Part shown: piece by piece, positions 62,866 through 64,000 of the stretch | How the letters are laid out: the number at the start of each line of letters is the position of its first letter | How positions within the stretch are numbered: the first letter of the stretch is position 1 | Assembly: GCF_963677065.1 (NCBI RefSeq) | Contig: NZ_OY781872.1 | Location: forward strand, 1,669,419 to 1,733,418 | From: an uncultured Methanoregula sp. | GTDB taxonomy: Archaea; Halobacteriota; Methanomicrobia; Methanomicrobiales; Methanospirillaceae | Direction of reading: 5' to 3' | DNA length: 64,000 nucleotides | Made by a program: the position numbers and the translations under genes | The notes under the pieces: model-generated | Database searches by the model: none | The model's input: only the letters and a program-made list of their open reading frames with translations | What the model was told of the DNA's origin: nothing

Positions 62866-63456
62866 ATGGTAAAATCAATGTACGCCTTCGTCAGGGAGGC
62901 ATGGAAAGTACCGGCAGACAGCGGGGTCAAGGAACTCCTCTGGAACCGGATGCAGGAATGGCGCCGCGAAGGCAGCGTTGTCCGGATCGAACGCCCCACC
63001 CGTATTGACCGCGCACGGTCGCTCGGGTACAAGGCCAAGCAGGGCATTGCCGTTGCACGCGTCCAGGTACGCCGCGGAGGCCGCAGGGCATCCCGGTACG
63101 TCCGCGCACGCCGTTCAGCCCGTATGGGCAAGAACCGCCTCACTGCAGGCAAGAGCATCCAGCGCATTGCCGAGGAGCGCGCGTCCAAGAAGTTCCCCAA
63201 CATGGAAGTGCTCAACTCCTACTGGGTAGGACAGGACGGGAAGCTCAAATACTACGAGGTCATCCTCGTTGACGGCCACCACCCCTCGATCCGTGCAGAC
63301 AAGAACCTTGCATGGATGGCAAACCCCACCCACCGCGGCCGTGCAGAGCGCGGTAAGACCCAGGCCGGTCTCAAGGGCCGTGGCATGCTGACCCGTGGAA
63401 AGGGTACCGAGAAGACCCGCCCGAGCATCCGCTCGCATGCAAACCAGGGCAAATAA
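62866..63456 (+). CDS. rpl15e: 50S ribosomal protein L15e
   Basis: The 196-residue basic protein starts [14 protein letters not shown] and has [27 protein letters not shown]-type basic stretches and [22 protein letters not shown], all typical of L15e. TTAGGAGAA precedes the ATG. The RNase P Rpp30 gene follows 30 bases later, a common archaeal pair. Confidence 0.97.
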   Translation: MVKSMYAFVREAWKVPADSGVKELLWNRMQEWRREGSVVRIERPTRIDRARSLGYKAKQGIAVARVQVRRGGRRASRYVRARRSARMGKNRLTAGKSIQRIAEERASKKFPNMEVLNSYWVGQDGKLKYYEVILVDGHHPSIRADKNLAWMANPTHRGRAERGKTQAGLKGRGMLTRGKGTEKTRPSIRSHANQGK

Positions 63457-63486
63457 TCTTATCCTCTTTTTACGAAGTCTCCTTTC

Positions 63487-64000
63487 ATGAAGATCACCGA
63501 TGCCGCAGTTTTTGTGCACCCGAACGGTGACTCGTCAGTCCGCAGGATAGCCCTTGAAGCAAAGACTCTTGGCTTTGACAGTATCGTGGCAATCGATACT
63601 CCTCCCGGCGAATATGACGGTATCACGATCTATTCCGGGCGCTATATCCGCGACCGTGCAATGCGCGATGTGATTGCCCGGGTGAAACAGATCCGTGCAA
63701 CGGATGCCGTCATCTCCGTCCAGGCCGGTGACAACGGGTTCAACCGTGCGGTGCTCGGTCTCAAGGGCGTGCATATCCTCCGGGGCATCCAGTCTGCCGA
63801 CAAACACGGGTTCGATCACGTTGCAGCAAAGATGGCAGCCGACAACCGGGTTGCCATTGATCTCGATCTCTCGGTACTCGTGTCGGCGCGGGGCATTGCA
63901 CGGCAGCGGGCCATCCACCGCTACCTGGACATTCTCGTTCTCGAACAGCGGTTTGAGTTCCCGCTGACCTTATCGTCCCATGCCCGTTCCATCCTCGATA
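63487..64000 (+). CDS. rnp3: RNase P protein component 3 (Rpp30), partial
   Basis: About 171 residues are visible before the right edge; the C-terminus is missing. The protein begins MKITDAAVFVHPNGDSSVRRIALEAKTLGF and shows the TIM-barrel Rpp30 pattern with GIQSADKHGFDHVAAKMAADNRVAIDLDLS. It is a protein subunit of archaeal RNase P, which trims tRNA 5' leaders. Located directly after rpl15e. Confidence 0.92.
   Translation, partial: MKITDAAVFVHPNGDSSVRRIALEAKTLGFDSIVAIDTPPGEYDGITIYSGRYIRDRAMRDVIARVKQIRATDAVISVQAGDNGFNRAVLGLKGVHILRGIQSADKHGFDHVAAKMAADNRVAIDLDLSVLVSARGIARQRAIHRYLDILVLEQRFEFPLTLSSHARSILD

Noticed and set aside
62591-62872. Open frame of 93 codons before rpl15e
   Set aside because: It begins in the palindromic element, overlaps the L15e start and shows no recognisable domain; promoter sequence is expected here.

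Overview
This 64 kb window is archaeal and comes from a methanogen of the order Methanomicrobiales, probably close to Methanoregula. Both the order and the genus are inferred from gene content. The archaeal markers are thermosome, prefoldin alpha, SRP54, ribosomal proteins L21e and L15e, RNA polymerase subunit Rpo4, TrmY/Pus10, Trm1, archaeal TrmI, NAC, the RNase P protein Rpp30, a geranylgeranylglyceryl-phosphate prenyltransferase and an HdrA-like protein. The surface-protein style (PKD, FG-GAP and COG1361 repeats with C-terminal membrane anchors) fits too. The DNA is GC-rich apart from one clearly AT-rich gene at 54.2-55.7 kb.

Layout. 0-1.2 kb: homospermidine synthase (minus strand, runs off the left edge). 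1.4-8.1 kb: a tight plus-strand information-processing operon of prefoldin alpha, FtsY, SRP54, TrmY, Pus10, L21e, Rpo4, DUF655 and RsmA/KsgA. 8.1-13.5 kb: DUF1848, ThiC, a HemK2-like methyltransferase, a two-gene ABC-2 exporter and a PsiE-like membrane protein. 13.5-18 kb: small and poorly characterised genes, among them a 13-cysteine mini-protein, a GerW/DUF2953/mini-GerW operon and a 57-residue membrane protein. 18.2-25.4 kb: an FG-GAP surface protein, tRNA-Glu and a 1302-residue kinase with a receiver domain and seven PAS domains. 25.5-33.2 kb: DRG GTPase, Trm1, tRNA-Arg, UbiA-type prenyltransferase, bactofilin-like protein, the operon gamma-carbonic anhydrase/HdrA-like/MtnA/DUF116, and CoaD. 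33.3-45.9 kb: an eight-PKD surface protein, PyrB-PyrI, a three-gene diacetamido-uronic-acid sugar cluster, two COG1361 envelope proteins and an RND (HAE3-type) exporter. 46-51 kb: an operon with a lactic-acid-bacteria-type tyrosine decarboxylase between two antiporter genes, the distal one broken by a one-base frameshift. 51-53.5 kb: thermosome and an orphan gene. 53.5-55.75 kb: a repeat-rich, probably horizontally acquired island with an AT-rich zinc-ribbon membrane protein. 55.75-64 kb: overlapping TrmI/NAC/PUA/DHH genes, NAD(P)HX repair enzyme and MoaC, a second histidine kinase, a repeat-bearing gap, L15e and the start of Rpp30.

How the genes work together. The left operon joins co-translational targeting (FtsY, SRP54, prefoldin) with tRNA and rRNA modification: Pus10 and TrmY act in sequence on position 54 of the tRNA T-loop, and KsgA acts on 16S rRNA. 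The sugar cluster encodes three of the usual steps from UDP-GlcNAc towards a 2,3-diacetamido uronic acid and sits beside cell-envelope proteins. The tyrosine decarboxylase/antiporter operon has the architecture of a decarboxylation-driven antiport (acid resistance or energy) system.

The least explained items are: the GerW/mini-GerW/DUF2953 operon in an archaeon; the gamma-CA/HdrA-like/MtnA/DUF116 operon; the G-run inverted-repeat family present at both 15.4-15.6 kb and 53.7-53.96 kb; the palindromic GC-rich elements at 54.06 and 62.55 kb; and the AT-rich membrane protein. I see no CRISPR array, transposase or rRNA gene.
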